64,000 nucleotides of DNA from Polyangium sp. 6x1 (GTDB lineage: Bacteria; Myxococcota_A; Polyangia; Polyangiales; Polyangiaceae). Under the pieces are notes generated by a model, which was not told where the DNA came from, did not search any database, and worked only from the letters and a program-made list of their open reading frames with translations. Positions 43,124 through 53,800 of this stretch are shown piece after piece (position 1 is the stretch's first letter; each line of letters starts with the position of its first letter). Position numbers and translations under genes: made by a program. The DNA lies in contig NZ_JARZHH010000007.1 in the NCBI RefSeq assembly GCF_029946515.1, forward strand, positions 1 to 64,000, read 5' to 3'.

Positions 43124-43801
43124 TCAGTGACCGGCCTTCTTCGGCACGATCTGCGGCTTCACCGCCGATTGCGGCGCGTGGTGGACCATCGTGTAGGCAT
43201 ACTCGACGCCCGCGCCGTAGGCGCCGCCGTGCTGCTTGATGAGGCCCATGAGCTGGTTGTAGTGCTCGCGCTTCGCCCAGTCGCGCTGCCATTCGAGGAG
43301 CGCAGCGATGGTCGTCAGCCGGATCGCGCCCGCCTGGACCATCCTGGACAGCGCCGCGTCATGGGCGGCCGTCGACGTCGCGCCGCAGCAGTCCTCGACG
43401 ACGTAGATGTTGTAACCGGCGCCGAGCATTTCGATGGCGGGCCAGGTCACGCAGACCTCGGTCCAGAGGCCGGTGAGGAGAATGTTCTTCTTGCCCGTCG
43501 CCTCGATGGCCGCGCGGAAGCCCGCATCGTCCCACGCGTTCATGCTCGTCCGCTCGACGACCGGTTGCCCGGGAAACACATCGAGGAGGTGCGGCCAGAT
43601 GTACCCGCTGAACGACTCCGTCTCCACCGCGGTGAGGACGGCGGGGACGTTGAACTCCTTCGCGGCCTTCGCGAGCAGCGTCACGTTGTTGATGAGCGCC
43701 GCGCGATCGATGTTGGCGACACCGAACGTCATCTGCGGCTGGTGATCGATGAAAACGACCGCGCTGTCTTCCGGCGTATAGAGCTTGTGATATTTGTTCA
43801 T
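43124..43801 (-). CDS. Isochorismatase-like (YcaC-type) cysteine hydrolase
   Basis: The 225-residue protein starts MNKYHKLYTPEDSAVVFIDH with catalytic Asp19 and has the nucleophile Cys117 in LTGLWTEVCVTWPA, plus the R-x2-x-NAWDD loop typical of the YcaC branch. The family hydrolyses isochorismate, nicotinamide, N-carbamoyl compounds or unknown amides; YcaC itself has no settled substrate. The ATG at 43801 matches the conserved start; an upstream ATG at 43843 would add 14 unrelated residues. It is the first of three same-direction genes (hydrolase, ABM membrane protein, amidohydrolase). Confidence 0.9.
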   Translation of the reverse strand: MNKYHKLYTPEDSAVVFIDHQPQMTFGVANIDRAALINNVTLLAKAAKEFNVPAVLTAVETESFSGYIWPHLLDVFPGQPVVERTSMNAWDDAGFRAAIEATGKKNILLTGLWTEVCVTWPAIEMLGAGYNIYVVEDCCGATSTAAHDAALSRMVQAGAIRLTTIAALLEWQRDWAKREHYNQLMGLIKQHGGAYGAGVEYAYTMVHHAPQSAVKPQIVPKKAGH

Positions 43802-43881
43802 CGTCGTTGTACCTGGAATGTGGGTTTGGGTTGGAGCCGCCAAGCCGAGGCCTGTCGAGCGAGCGTGTGGCGTAAGATGAC

Positions 43882-43968
43882 CCCTCTCCGGCGAGAGGGA
43901 TATCGACCGTGCGGCCTACGTCCCCGACCTGCCGACGGAGGAATGACCTCTCCTCCTTTCGAAGGAGG
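43882..43968. repeat. Pair of short hairpins between two minus-strand genes
   Basis: CCCTCTC-CGGC-GAGAGGG (43882-43899) and CCTCCTT-TCG-AAGGAGG (43952-43968) are two perfect 7-bp stems about 50 bases apart, between the porin gene stop and the isochorismatase start. They may be terminators or REP-like palindromes; the first resembles the hairpin at 7377-7401. Confidence 0.5.
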
Positions 43969-44015
43969 GACCGTCGGTCGGAATCCGGAGGTGGCCGACA
44001 CGCAATCGGCAAGGT

Positions 44016-45449
44016 TCAATACGTGTACGTGGTCCATGTTCCGAAGAAGTCCACGTCGGTTCCACCGGAATCCGTGATCGCGGGGCCGGGGAAGACGTGT
44101 GTGTACTCGGCATTGAAGGAGAGGTGGCGGTCGGCCTTGTAGCCGATCGACAGCGAGGTTTGCGCGGCGGTGTAGCGCGCCCGCGTCGCCTCGCCCGATA
44201 CCAGGACCGTGCCGGGCGGCGCGTACACCGCGTCCTCGATCGCCTGCCGAAAGAACAGAGTACATCCAGCCTCGAACGAAACCTTCGCCCCTTCGATGCG
44301 AAGCAGCGGGTGAGCGTCGTAGAGGTTCGTCGGATAGATCGCCGGCAGCGCGCTGAAAAAGCTTTGATTCGGGAAGAGCGGCTGGAACGTCGTCGTCCGC
44401 CCGTCGCGCAGGCGTGCATCTCCGCTCAGCGCGTCGCCGCGGATGCCGAAGCGTACGGGCTCGAGGACGCCGGGCAGGCGCTGCCACAACGCGGCCGCGA
44501 AGCCCCACGCGAGCACGCTGTCGTCCTCGATCGCGCCGCGCTGCACGAGGGCGTGCCCGACGTACTCGAGGCCAAAATCCGTCTCGCCGAAGATACGCAT
44601 GCCGAACGTGTGGCGGACCTCGCGCCCTCGCACGTCCGCGTACGCCGCGTCGGGTCGCCGGCGGCCGAGGTAGAAGACGTCCAGGCCTAGCAGCTTTCGC
44701 GGGAGAACGGGCAGCGTCGCATACATTCCCCAGAAGCGATCTTGCCAATCGGGGGCGTCGTCGAAGGCGCCGCGCCGAAGCGCGGGGACGGCACCGACGA
44801 ACGTCTCCACGCTCCATCCGCCTTGCTTCGCGAGCGTGACGCGGACGAGGTCGAACGCCTGCCGGACGTTCGTGCCGTCGCGCGTGCCCACCCATCGCGT
44901 GGATCCGAGCGCCATTTCCTGACGGCCGACCCGGCCGGTGATGCGAATGCCACCGAGCACGGCGCTGCTTTCGACGAAGAGCTGCGTGACGTCGAGGTCG
45001 TCGGCGTCCGGAGGCCGGGCTTCGGAAGATGGTACGCCGAGCGCGTAAAAACCCCCGAGCTGCGCGAAGATACGGATCCCCCGCGAGAGGTGGAGATCGG
45101 CGTGGAGGAGGTTGCGCGAGAGGAGCGCGCTACTCGTCGCGCGATCGCCTCCGATTCCGATGTCGATGGGATCGACGAGCTCGTAGCGGAGTCGGTGCTG
45201 TCCGCCGAAGGAGAGGTATCCGCCGCGCCAGAGCGGCACGTATTTGATAGGATCCCACGGGTCGTCGCGCGGCCCGTCCGCGAGGTGAGCGTACTCCTCG
45301 AGGTACCGGATCGGCCGGTAGGGCGAATACGTTCCCGTCTCGTCGCCGTGCGCGGGGAGGTCGGGCGAGGGCCCGGTTTTCGTGGCGGATTGTCCCGCGG
45401 CAGGAGGGGTGAGGAGCCAAAGCCCAAAGAAAAGGCCCAGTCGCCTCAC
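44016..45449 (-). CDS. Outer-membrane beta-barrel of the alginate-export type
   Basis: The 477-residue protein has a signal peptide (RRLGLFFGLWLLTPPAAG) and a series of amphipathic beta strands ending in an aromatic C-terminal residue (FFGTWTTYTY), as expected for an outer-membrane barrel. Motifs such as GGQHRLRYELVDP and ITGRVGRQEMALGSTRWVG match the alginate-export (AlgE-like) domain used in many bacteria for uncharacterised porins. The GTG start overlaps the stop of the DoxX-like gene by GTGA, so the two are translated together. No alginate genes are nearby, so the cargo is unknown. Confidence 0.82.
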   Translation of the reverse strand: MRRLGLFFGLWLLTPPAAGQSATKTGPSPDLPAHGDETGTYSPYRPIRYLEEYAHLADGPRDDPWDPIKYVPLWRGGYLSFGGQHRLRYELVDPIDIGIGGDRATSSALLSRNLLHADLHLSRGIRIFAQLGGFYALGVPSSEARPPDADDLDVTQLFVESSAVLGGIRITGRVGRQEMALGSTRWVGTRDGTNVRQAFDLVRVTLAKQGGWSVETFVGAVPALRRGAFDDAPDWQDRFWGMYATLPVLPRKLLGLDVFYLGRRRPDAAYADVRGREVRHTFGMRIFGETDFGLEYVGHALVQRGAIEDDSVLAWGFAAALWQRLPGVLEPVRFGIRGDALSGDARLRDGRTTTFQPLFPNQSFFSALPAIYPTNLYDAHPLLRIEGAKVSFEAGCTLFFRQAIEDAVYAPPGTVLVSGEATRARYTAAQTSLSIGYKADRHLSFNAEYTHVFPGPAITDSGGTDVDFFGTWTTYTY

Positions 45450-45913
45450 CGATCGTCTCCAAGGCGTCCCCACGCCCCGGGAGCGAGGCGAGCGCCCAGG
45501 CGATCCCAGCGGTCTCGGAGTCGATGATCGAGCGACCAACGCCCCGGTCCCGTGAGCACGAGGACGACATGAGGTACGGCGTAGAGGAGGGCCGACTGGA
45601 CGTCCGCGCCCTCGAACCCGCGCGCGCCGAGGACGAGCACCATCATCATGGTGAAGACAATGGGGAGCGACGAAAGACGCGTGGCCAGGCCGATCGCGAC
45701 GAGGAGGCTGCATAGCCCCTCGGCGCCGAACACCATCACGAAGCTCGTTGCGTGGCCGACGCCGAGCGGGTCGGGAAACGTACGGAGCTCGTGGTCGAAG
45801 TCGCCGAGCTTTCTGGCCATGTGGAACGTCCAAATGAGCGCGGCCGAGCTTACACGCAGGAAGAGGAGGCCGAGATCGAGCGAGCGCGCGCGGAGCGCGG
45901 CCATGGAGCTCAT
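45446..45913 (-). CDS. DoxX-family membrane protein
   Basis: The 155-residue protein has four hydrophobic helices. It starts MSSMAALRARSLDLGLLFLR and contains RVSSAALIWTFHMARKLGDF and FMVFGAEGLCSLLVAIGLAT, the layout of DoxX/DoxD-type proteins (quinone- or thiosulfate-related membrane proteins and many unknowns). It overlaps the porin gene by GTGA and is divergent from the PAS-GAF kinase gene, whose regulator pair may control it. Confidence 0.82.
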   Translation of the reverse strand: MSSMAALRARSLDLGLLFLRVSSAALIWTFHMARKLGDFDHELRTFPDPLGVGHATSFVMVFGAEGLCSLLVAIGLATRLSSLPIVFTMMMVLVLGARGFEGADVQSALLYAVPHVVLVLTGPGRWSLDHRLRDRWDRLGARLAPGAWGRLGDDR

Positions 45914-46085
45914 GGCGCGAATCCTCGCGCATCGACCAGGGGATACGCAATCGATCGTGTCGCGGAGTTTCGTCTCCTCCGAATGAAGGATCTCGCGCTC
46001 CTCCATTCGAAGGAGGCGCCTCGTCCCACGGAAACCGCGCGCGCGTCCGCATTCCACCTTCCCTCCCGCACCGGCGTGTGTCAAC

Positions 46086-48740
46086 ATGCCCCCCGCGAAC
46101 GTCGACATGCACGATGATTCGAACAGCCCCACGATCCCTACGCGGTCGGACGCTCCGCCGTCTCCGCACGCCGGCGCGACCGACCGGGAAGAGCTCCTGG
46201 AGCTTCTGTTCGCGCACGTCGCGGAAGCCATAGCGCTCGTCGAGCCGAGCGGGCGGATCGTCGAGGTGAATCCCGCGGCTTGCACGATGTTCGGCCGTGG
46301 AAAGAGCGATATCCTCGGAAAGCACCTCGGGGAGCTCGTGACGAGCGCGTCGCGCGACGAGCTCCTCGAATCGCTCGGTCGCGTCGAGCCGTCCGGGCCG
46401 GTCTCGGTCGAGTGTTCGTATCGACGAACGCCCGGTGAGCTGCGGGTCCTGGACATGCGGCTGACGCGCCTGGGGGATCCGAGGCGCGATTGGCTCATCG
46501 CGAGCTGCCGCGACGTCACCGAGGAGAAGCGACGGTCCAGCGAACGGGAGACCGCCGCATTGAACGCGGAGCTCCTGCAGCAGGCCTCGCACCTGAAGGA
46601 GGTCAACCAGACGCTGCTCGATAGCGAGCAACGTCTGAGGCTGACCATCGAAACAGGAAGAATCGGCTTGTGGGTCTGGAACTCCACGGACCTGGGCAAC
46701 GTGGGGGACTGGTCGCTGCGGATGAAGGAGATTTTCGGGCTGCCGCTGGACGCAGAGGTGACACACGACATGTTCTTGAAATGTGTTCACCCGGACGACC
46801 GGACGCGGGTGGACAGCCAGGTCATGCAAGCGCTCGCCGGCGCGGATGGAGGCAAGTATCGCGCGGAGTACCGCACGATTCGTGCGCGCGACGGCTCGGA
46901 GCACTGGGTGACGGCCCGCGGCCAGGCGTTCTTCGACGCGAACGGCCAGGCCATTCGTTTCATTGGCACAGTGATGGATATCACCGAGCGCAAGCGCGCC
47001 GAGGAAGCATCCGCGCGGCTGAACATCGAGCTCGAGAGGCGAATCCGCGAGCGCACGGCAGATCTGGAGCGAATCAACCAGGCGTTCCGTGTCGAAATCG
47101 AGGAGCGAAGGAAGAGCGAGGCCTCGCTCACGAGGACGCAGCGCCTGACCCAGACGGGGAGCGCGACCTGGATCGTCGCGACGAACGAGTTCCTCTGGTC
47201 GGACGAGACGTATCGTCTCTTCGAGATTCATCCCGACACGAAGCTCGTGCCCGAGCTGGTCGTCTCGAGGGTCCATCCCGAGGATCTCCCTCTTTACGCT
47301 CAGGCGCTCTCCGGCAAGGGCGACGATCTTCATTTCGGACACCGCCTGGTCATGCCCGACGGCTACATCAAGCACGTGGAGGTGTATGCCACGGCCGTGC
47401 GCGACGACGCGGGCCAGATCATCGAATGGGCGGGGGCGATTCGCGACGTGACCTCGATCAAGCGATCCGCGGAGGCCTTGCGGGCCTCGGAGCACCTCGC
47501 GCGTGGTCAGTTCGCGGCGCTCACCCGCACGCTGGATGGGCTCGCCCAGGAATCGAATCCCGAACGACTGCTGGAGCACGTCTTGCGCATGATCGCCGGA
47601 CGGCTGAACGGGCAGAGCGTCAGCGTGTACGAAAGAAACGGCGTCAGCGGCGATATGGACATGGTCGCGACGTTCGAGGACGATCGGCTGCACACCCCCT
47701 CGAAGAACCTGTCCTCGGTCAAGAGGGTCACGCTTTTCACGGAAGACCACCCCGTGTGGAGCGAGGCGATCCGCACGGGTGTCGATATCGTCGTCGGGGA
47801 GCTCGATTGCGACCCTCCGCGCATTCGCCTCGGGAATCGTGAGAATTCGCCCTGGCATCCATGGCACGGAGACATGCCCCACGATCCCAACATGCCGGTG
47901 ATTTACAAGCGACTGGCGGCGATGGGCGTCGTGGCCACGCTGACGGTCCCGACGCTGATCGGCGGCAAGCTTGCCGGCTTCATCGGGATCCGATCGAGGC
48001 ACAAGAATTTATTTCAAACGAGCGAGATGGAGCTCGCTCGTGCGCTGGCCCATCAGGCCATGCTCGCCATTCAGCTCACGCGGCTCTCCCGACAGAGCCG
48101 CGAGGCGGCCATCGCCGCGGAGCGCAACCGTATGGCGCGGGATCTCCACGACACGCTGGCGCAAGGATTCACCGGCGTGATCGTGCAACTGGAGGCGACG
48201 GAGGACGCCTGGTCGAGGGGCTTGCTCTCCGAGGCCGGAAAACACCTCGCCCGCGCGCGCGAGCTCGCGCGCGGGAGCCTGCAAGAGGCGCGACGCTCCG
48301 CGCACGCGCTTCGATCGCAGGCGCTCGCCGAGAAGAGCCTCTGTGAAGCGGTGGAAGAGCAGATCAAGAAGATGACGAGCGGGACCAGCGTGGTCGGCGC
48401 ATTCACGCTGGAGGGCAACCCGTGGCCGCTGAGCAACGAATGGGAGGAAAACCTCCTGCGCATCGGCCAAGAGGTGCTGACGAACACGTTGCGGCACGCG
48501 CGCGCGCGCCATTTCAACGCGCGTCTCGCGTTCGAGCCACAAAGGCTCCGGTTCGAGCTACGGGACGACGGCGTGGGTTTCGATCCTGCGTCACAACATG
48601 AAGGCCTCGGTCTGGTCGGAATCAAGGAGCGGGTCGAGGTGATGGGCGGCCAATTGATCATTCGAAGCGCGGAAGGCAGCGGGACGACCATCGTGGCGTC
48701 CTTGCCGGCTCCGCACTCCCCCAGCGGCTTCATGCCATGA
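46086..48740 (+). CDS. PAS-PAS-PAS-GAF sensor histidine kinase, NarX/DegS type
   Basis: The 884-residue soluble kinase has PAS domains at about 40-150, 180-300 and 350-460 (the second and third of the PAS_3 fold with HPDD and HPED motifs), coiled-coil connectors, a GAF domain at about 490-660, then a HisKA_3 dimerisation domain with His688 (RMARDLHDTLAQGFTGVIV) and an HATPase domain (LTNTLRHARA; RDDGVGFDP; GLGLVGIKERV). The DLHDTxAQ box identifies the NarL-coupled kinase class. There is no membrane segment, so ligands such as haem, flavin, gases or small molecules in the cytoplasm are expected. The stop overlaps the regulator gene by ATGA, making an obvious cognate pair. Confidence 0.94.
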   Translation: MPPANVDMHDDSNSPTIPTRSDAPPSPHAGATDREELLELLFAHVAEAIALVEPSGRIVEVNPAACTMFGRGKSDILGKHLGELVTSASRDELLESLGRVEPSGPVSVECSYRRTPGELRVLDMRLTRLGDPRRDWLIASCRDVTEEKRRSSERETAALNAELLQQASHLKEVNQTLLDSEQRLRLTIETGRIGLWVWNSTDLGNVGDWSLRMKEIFGLPLDAEVTHDMFLKCVHPDDRTRVDSQVMQALAGADGGKYRAEYRTIRARDGSEHWVTARGQAFFDANGQAIRFIGTVMDITERKRAEEASARLNIELERRIRERTADLERINQAFRVEIEERRKSEASLTRTQRLTQTGSATWIVATNEFLWSDETYRLFEIHPDTKLVPELVVSRVHPEDLPLYAQALSGKGDDLHFGHRLVMPDGYIKHVEVYATAVRDDAGQIIEWAGAIRDVTSIKRSAEALRASEHLARGQFAALTRTLDGLAQESNPERLLEHVLRMIAGRLNGQSVSVYERNGVSGDMDMVATFEDDRLHTPSKNLSSVKRVTLFTEDHPVWSEAIRTGVDIVVGELDCDPPRIRLGNRENSPWHPWHGDMPHDPNMPVIYKRLAAMGVVATLTVPTLIGGKLAGFIGIRSRHKNLFQTSEMELARALAHQAMLAIQLTRLSRQSREAAIAAERNRMARDLHDTLAQGFTGVIVQLEATEDAWSRGLLSEAGKHLARARELARGSLQEARRSAHALRSQALAEKSLCEAVEEQIKKMTSGTSVVGAFTLEGNPWPLSNEWEENLLRIGQEVLTNTLRHARARHFNARLAFEPQRLRFELRDDGVGFDPASQHEGLGLVGIKERVEVMGGQLIIRSAEGSGTTIVASLPAPHSPSGFMP

Positions 48741-49396
48741 AGAACCCTGCCGAAATTGCAGCACTCCCTTCGGGCTCCGATACGATCCGGGTGCTCATCG
48801 CCGACGATCACGTCACGGTGCTCGAGGGCCTGGCAGCCATCATCAGCCGCCAACCCGACATGGAGGTCGTGGCCGCGGCCTCCGACGGCCGGCAGGCGGT
48901 GGAGCTCTGGCAACAGCATCGTCCGGACGTCGCGCTGATCGACATCCGCATGCCTGTGCTCGACGGCGTCGGGGCGATCGAGGAGGTCCGGAGGAACGAC
49001 GCGTCCGCCCGATTGATCGTCCTCACCACGTTCGACACGGACAACGACCTCCTCAACGCCGTCAAGGCCGGCGCGAAGGGTTATCTCTTGAAGGATGCGC
49101 GCCGGGAGGAGATCCTGGACTGCATTCGCAGGGTGCATCGGGGAGAGACGTGCCTTCCCGCATCCCTCGTGCAAAAGCTGGCCGAGAGCCTGAGCCGCGA
49201 AGCCCTCACGAGCCGCGAGGTGGAGGTGCTGGAGTATCTGGCGCGCGGACAGAGCAACAAGGAGATCAGCGCGCTCCTCGGCATCGGGGAGACGACGGTG
49301 AAATCGCACCTCCGGAGCATCTTTCGCAAGCTCGACGTGCTCAGTCGGACGGAGGCCATCGCCACCGCGAGCCGCCTCGGGCTGATCAAGCTGTAA
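48737..49396 (+). CDS. NarL/LuxR-type response regulator
   Basis: A 219-residue regulator with a receiver (about 17-135; Asp69 in VALIDIRMP; Thr and Lys in LTTFDTD and YLLKDA) and a C-terminal LuxR-type HTH (about 150-215; LTSREVEVLEYLARGQSNKE, then GETTVKSHLRSIFRKL). It is coupled by ATGA to the PAS-GAF kinase. Phosphorylation should promote dimerisation and DNA binding. Possible targets include the divergent DoxX/porin operon. Confidence 0.95.
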   Translation: MKNPAEIAALPSGSDTIRVLIADDHVTVLEGLAAIISRQPDMEVVAAASDGRQAVELWQQHRPDVALIDIRMPVLDGVGAIEEVRRNDASARLIVLTTFDTDNDLLNAVKAGAKGYLLKDARREEILDCIRRVHRGETCLPASLVQKLAESLSREALTSREVEVLEYLARGQSNKEISALLGIGETTVKSHLRSIFRKLDVLSRTEAIATASRLGLIKL

Positions 49397-49495
49397 CAGC
49401 TGGCCCCGTAAAGCGGTGACAATTTGCTCGGCACTCCCCGGGATCAAACGAGCCTCTTGTCATCTCGCGACCGCCGTGGTTCGCTCGCGAACGTC

Positions 49496-50524
49496 ATGCG
49501 CGTTTCGGACTCCGCCCGTTTGCCCCACTTCATCGTTTGCCTGATCGCACCGCTCGCGTTCCTTGCGTGTGCTTCCTCCACGAGCAGCACGGCTGCGCCC
49601 ACGTCGCCCGGAAGCGCGAAGGCGCAGACGGGCGACGCGGCGCCGGAGGGCGGACCGCAAGAGGGGGAGCAATCCTTCACCTTTGGCTGGAAGGTCCCCT
49701 GCCGTGTGCCCGTGGAACAGCTCTCCGACAAGAAAGGCACCACGGCCCGCCTCCGCTACATGCTCTCCGTGAAGCCGGGCGCCGATGGCAATCTGGACCT
49801 CACGTTCAGCGATTTCCAATTCCTCGAGCTCAACGGTCAGGACATCACAGGCCCGGAGCTCCAGAAGCAGCTCGCCCCTGCCCTCGCGATGACCTCCGCC
49901 ATGCCCTCCCTCATCGTGTCACGCGAAGGCGAGTATCTCGGCGTCCGCGGCCTCGATGAAATGATCGAGCGCATCCTCGCCATGCCTTCCTTCAACAAGG
50001 ACCCGAAGATAGCGCCGAAGGTCGCGGCCATGATGCGTTCGCCTGCCATCAAGGCGTCCCTGGAGGCGAAGATGGGAGACTACTGGAATGGGTGGGTCGG
50101 CGCGTGGAACGGCCTCTCCCTCGCACCCGGCGCGTCCCGCGAGGACGACGATTCGATCGAAGTCGGGGACGAAGAGATCCCGACGCGCGTGCGGGTCGAG
50201 AATCATGGTCCGGTCGACGGCGCCAAGAAACTCGTCCGGCTCTCGCTCGTCTCCACCATGTCAGGGACGTCGGCGAGCGCGGGGCTCGCCGCATTCACCC
50301 GTTCTCTGATGCGCGGGGCTGGGACCGACCTTTCAAAGAACCTGAACGTCGAGCGCGTGAACCGCGTGATCACGCTCGACGTCGAAACCGATCCGGCCAC
50401 GTTGCGCCCACGTCGCGCTCGGTATGTGATGGAGCTGGAGATGATGGTCAATGGACAGATGTCCGCGAGCCGGGAGACCCGCGAGGAGCGATTCGATTGG
50501 GAGCACGCCGAGGGCTGCCGCTGA
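49496..50524 (+). CDS. Lipoprotein of unknown function
   Basis: The signal RLPHFIVCLIAPLAFLAC carries a lipobox (LAFLAC with Cys at residue 27), giving a lipidated 342-residue protein. The mature part has a Ser/Thr/Pro-rich linker, then a beta-rich domain including PCRVPVEQLSDKKGTTARLR and LEMMVNGQMSASRETREERF near the end. Similar proteins with a predicted lipid- or substrate-binding fold occur in myxobacteria, but I do not recognise the family. The ATG at 49496 was chosen to begin at the signal peptide. Confidence 0.7.
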   Translation: MRVSDSARLPHFIVCLIAPLAFLACASSTSSTAAPTSPGSAKAQTGDAAPEGGPQEGEQSFTFGWKVPCRVPVEQLSDKKGTTARLRYMLSVKPGADGNLDLTFSDFQFLELNGQDITGPELQKQLAPALAMTSAMPSLIVSREGEYLGVRGLDEMIERILAMPSFNKDPKIAPKVAAMMRSPAIKASLEAKMGDYWNGWVGAWNGLSLAPGASREDDDSIEVGDEEIPTRVRVENHGPVDGAKKLVRLSLVSTMSGTSASAGLAAFTRSLMRGAGTDLSKNLNVERVNRVITLDVETDPATLRPRRARYVMELEMMVNGQMSASRETREERFDWEHAEGCR

Positions 50525-50807
50525 AGGCTCCCTTTCTCGAACCCATCTCGACATCCTCCCATAGAAGAACCGCAAGAGCCTTCTGTCGCGCGCGCCCGTC
50601 CGCCCCGTTCGTGTTGCGCCCTGCCACACAGCAAATGCGACAAGGCACAGTGGGCGCTCTCGCCTGCCGCGCGTTTCGCGCGGGCCGTGCGCATCACCAC
50701 GCCGAGCGTGCCCGGGGTCACCGAGGAGGATCCCAGGAAAATGCGCACATTCGATGCTAGTATCGCCCTCGCGGACCGCGGTGACGGCGCGGGAGGCACG
50801 AGCGTCG

Positions 50808-53800
50808 ATGTTGCGCAACGAGAACAGCGGCCCCTCCGAGGCGCATCCCAAGAGCCCGGATCACGATCTCCCATTTGCCCCGACCTCCAGCGCGGAACCT
50901 TCGGCCAAGCCGGACCCCGATGCGCCGGCCGGGCCTTTGCAAGCCGGCTCGAGCATCAAGCACTACGAGCTCATCCGCAAGCTCGGCGAGGGCGGTATGG
51001 GGATCGTGTTCCTCGCCCGTGACACCAAGCTCGGCCGCCTCGTCGCCATCAAGGTCCTCCTCGAACATAGCGGCCAGAGCGCCGAGCGCTTTCTCGCCGA
51101 GGCGCGGGCCACCGCCCGATGCAAGCACGAAAATATCGTGGTCATCCACGAGGTGGACGAGCACGACGGATACCCGTACATGGTGCTCGAGCACCTCGAG
51201 GGCCGCACCCTGAGCGCCTTTCGGGCGCAGCGCGAGGCCCCCGGCGCATTCGAGCCCCGCTCCCCCGCGGATACCCGGAGCGGGCGGGTTTCGCCGAGCC
51301 TCGCGGTCGAGCTCGTCCTGCCCGTGGTGCGTGCGCTCTCGTGCGCCCATCAGCTCGGGATCGTCCACCGCGATCTCAAGCCGGACAACATTTTCCTGAC
51401 CGCCGGGGGGCAGGTCAAAGTGCTCGATTTCGGCATCGCCAAGCGGCTCGAGGCCGAGGAGCTCTCGGCCATCACCGCCTCCAGGCCGCCGCTCGTCAAA
51501 GGCGTCGGCCTGACCGAGGACGGAGCGCTCCTCGGCACGCTCCCGTACATGTCGCCCGAGCAATGGCGCGCCGAGGACATTGACACGCGCAGCGACATCT
51601 GGGCCGTGGGCATCATTCTCTTCGAGCTCTGCACCGGGGCGCATCCGCTCGCTCCGGCCACGCTGTTCCATCTCTCGCAGGTCGAGAACCTCGACGAACC
51701 CATGCCCAGCGTGAGCGACAAACGCGCGGACGTGGGCGGGCTCGGCGCCATCATCGACCGCTGCTTGAGGAAGCGCAAAGCCGAGCGCTTCGGCTCGGCC
51801 GAGGAGCTGCTCGCCGCGCTCGAATCCGTGTTGCCCGGCCGAAAGTTGCTCGCGCCGACGGAGGACGAGAGCCCCTTCGCCGGCCTTTCCGCATTCCAAG
51901 AGGAGCACGCGGCACGCTTCTTCGGCCGCGATCGTGATGTCGCGAGCGTCCTCGGGCAGCTCCGCCACCAGCCGCTCGTGGCCGTCGCCGGGCCCTCGGG
52001 CGCGGGCAAGTCGTCTTTCGTGCGCGCGGGCGTGATCCCCGCTTTGAAGCGCTCGGGCGAGCGCTGGGAGACCTTCCTCCTGCGCCCGGGGCGCCGGCCC
52101 CTCGCCGCGCTCGCCGAGGTGCTCACCCAGGTCTCGGCCGCCCCGCCGGAGAGCATTCGGGCAGGCGCGATCGAGCCGAGCGATCCCGAGGATCTCGTGG
52201 CCACCCTGCGCACGCAGCCAGGGCTCTTCGGCGCCCGGCTGCGCGCGCGCTGCCGCCGGCAGGGGAGCCTGCACCGCATCCTCCTTTTCGTCGATCAATT
52301 CGAGGAGCTCTACACCCTGGGGACCGACCCCGGCGAGCGCGCGGCGTTCGCGGCCTGCATCGAGGGCGCGGCCGACGACGCATCGTCCCCGCTGCGCGTC
52401 ATTCTCTCCATTCGCTCCGATTTTCTCGATCGTTTGACCGAGGATCGAAAGCTGATGACCGAGGTGATTCGCGGGCTCTCGTTATTGCCGCCCGTGGGTC
52501 GCGAGGGGCTCCGCGAGGCCTTGACGCGGCCGCTCGAGGCCACGGGGTATGCCTTCGAGAGCGAGGAGATGATCGAGGGCATGCTCGGCGCGCTGGAACG
52601 CACGCCGAGCCCATTGCCCCTCCTGCAATTCACGGCCGCGAAGCTCTGGGAGGCGCGGGATCGGGAGCGCCGCCTGCTCACCCGGGACAGCTACGAGCAG
52701 CTCGGCGGGGTCGCGGGGGCGCTGTCCACGCACGCGGACGCGGTCCTTTCCGGGCTCTCATCGCCCGACCAGCGGCTCTGCCGGGCAGTTTTCCTGCGTC
52801 TCGTCACGCCCCAGCGCACGCGCGCGGTGGTGAGCCTGGAGGAGCTCTACGCGCTCGCCGAGGAGGGCGGCGCCGTCGAGCAGGTGGTGCATCACCTCGC
52901 CGACGCGCGGCTCCTGCTCATCGAGACGTCCGGCGAGCGCGAGGGCACGAAGGTGGAGCTCATTCACGAATCGCTCGTCGAAAGGTGGGCGAAGCTCAAG
53001 CATTGGCTCGACGAGAGCGAGCTCGACGCGCAGTTTTTGGCCCGATTGCGCGCCGCGGCCGAGCCATGGGAGACGAGCGGGAAGGCCGAGGGTCTGCTCT
53101 GGCGCGATCGCGCGGCGGAAGAGGCCCGCGTGTGGCTCGAGCGCCGGCGCGCGGAGGGGCGCGGGGCTTCGGCCGCCGGGCTCGGCGCGCGTGAAGAGCG
53201 TTATCTCCAGGCTGTCGTCGCGCTCTCCGAGCGCGCGCGGCGCATTCGCCGGCGAATCGTCGCGGGCGCCATTGCCACCCTCGGCGCCGTCGCCCTCCTC
53301 GTGTCTCTGCTCGCGAGCCGCGCGCGTCGAGAAGCCGCGCGCGCGGACGAAGCGGCGGCGCTCGCCCAGGGCGAGGCCCGGGAAATGCGCAATACAACGC
53401 GCATGGCCACGGCACGCGAGCTCCTGGAGACCGATCCGACGACCGCGCTCGCACTCCTGCGCGAGATCGAGCCTCCCGGGGTGCCGCGCGGATGGTCCGA
53501 TCTAGCGCTGACGGCCTTGCATAGCGGGCTCACGCTCATGGTGCTCCCCCATCACGACAGTGTCTTTTCCGCGGCGTGGAGCCCCGACGGCAAGCGCATC
53601 GCCACCGCGTCCCGGGACAAACTCGCGCGCGTGTGGAACGCGGATGGAACCGGCGAACCCCTCCTCCTGCGCGGTCACGACAGCGCGGTCAATGCAGTCG
53701 CCTGGAGCCCCGACGGAAAGCGCGTCGCCTCCGCCTCCGACGACAGGACGGCGCGGGTGTGGAATGCCGACGGGACCGGCGAGCCCCTCGTCCTGCGCGG

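Noticed and set aside
45450-48002. Minus-strand open frame continuing upstream of the porin gene across the histidine kinase
   Set aside because: Only the part after the GTG at 45449 encodes a protein with a signal peptide and barrel; the rest is antisense to DoxX and the kinase.
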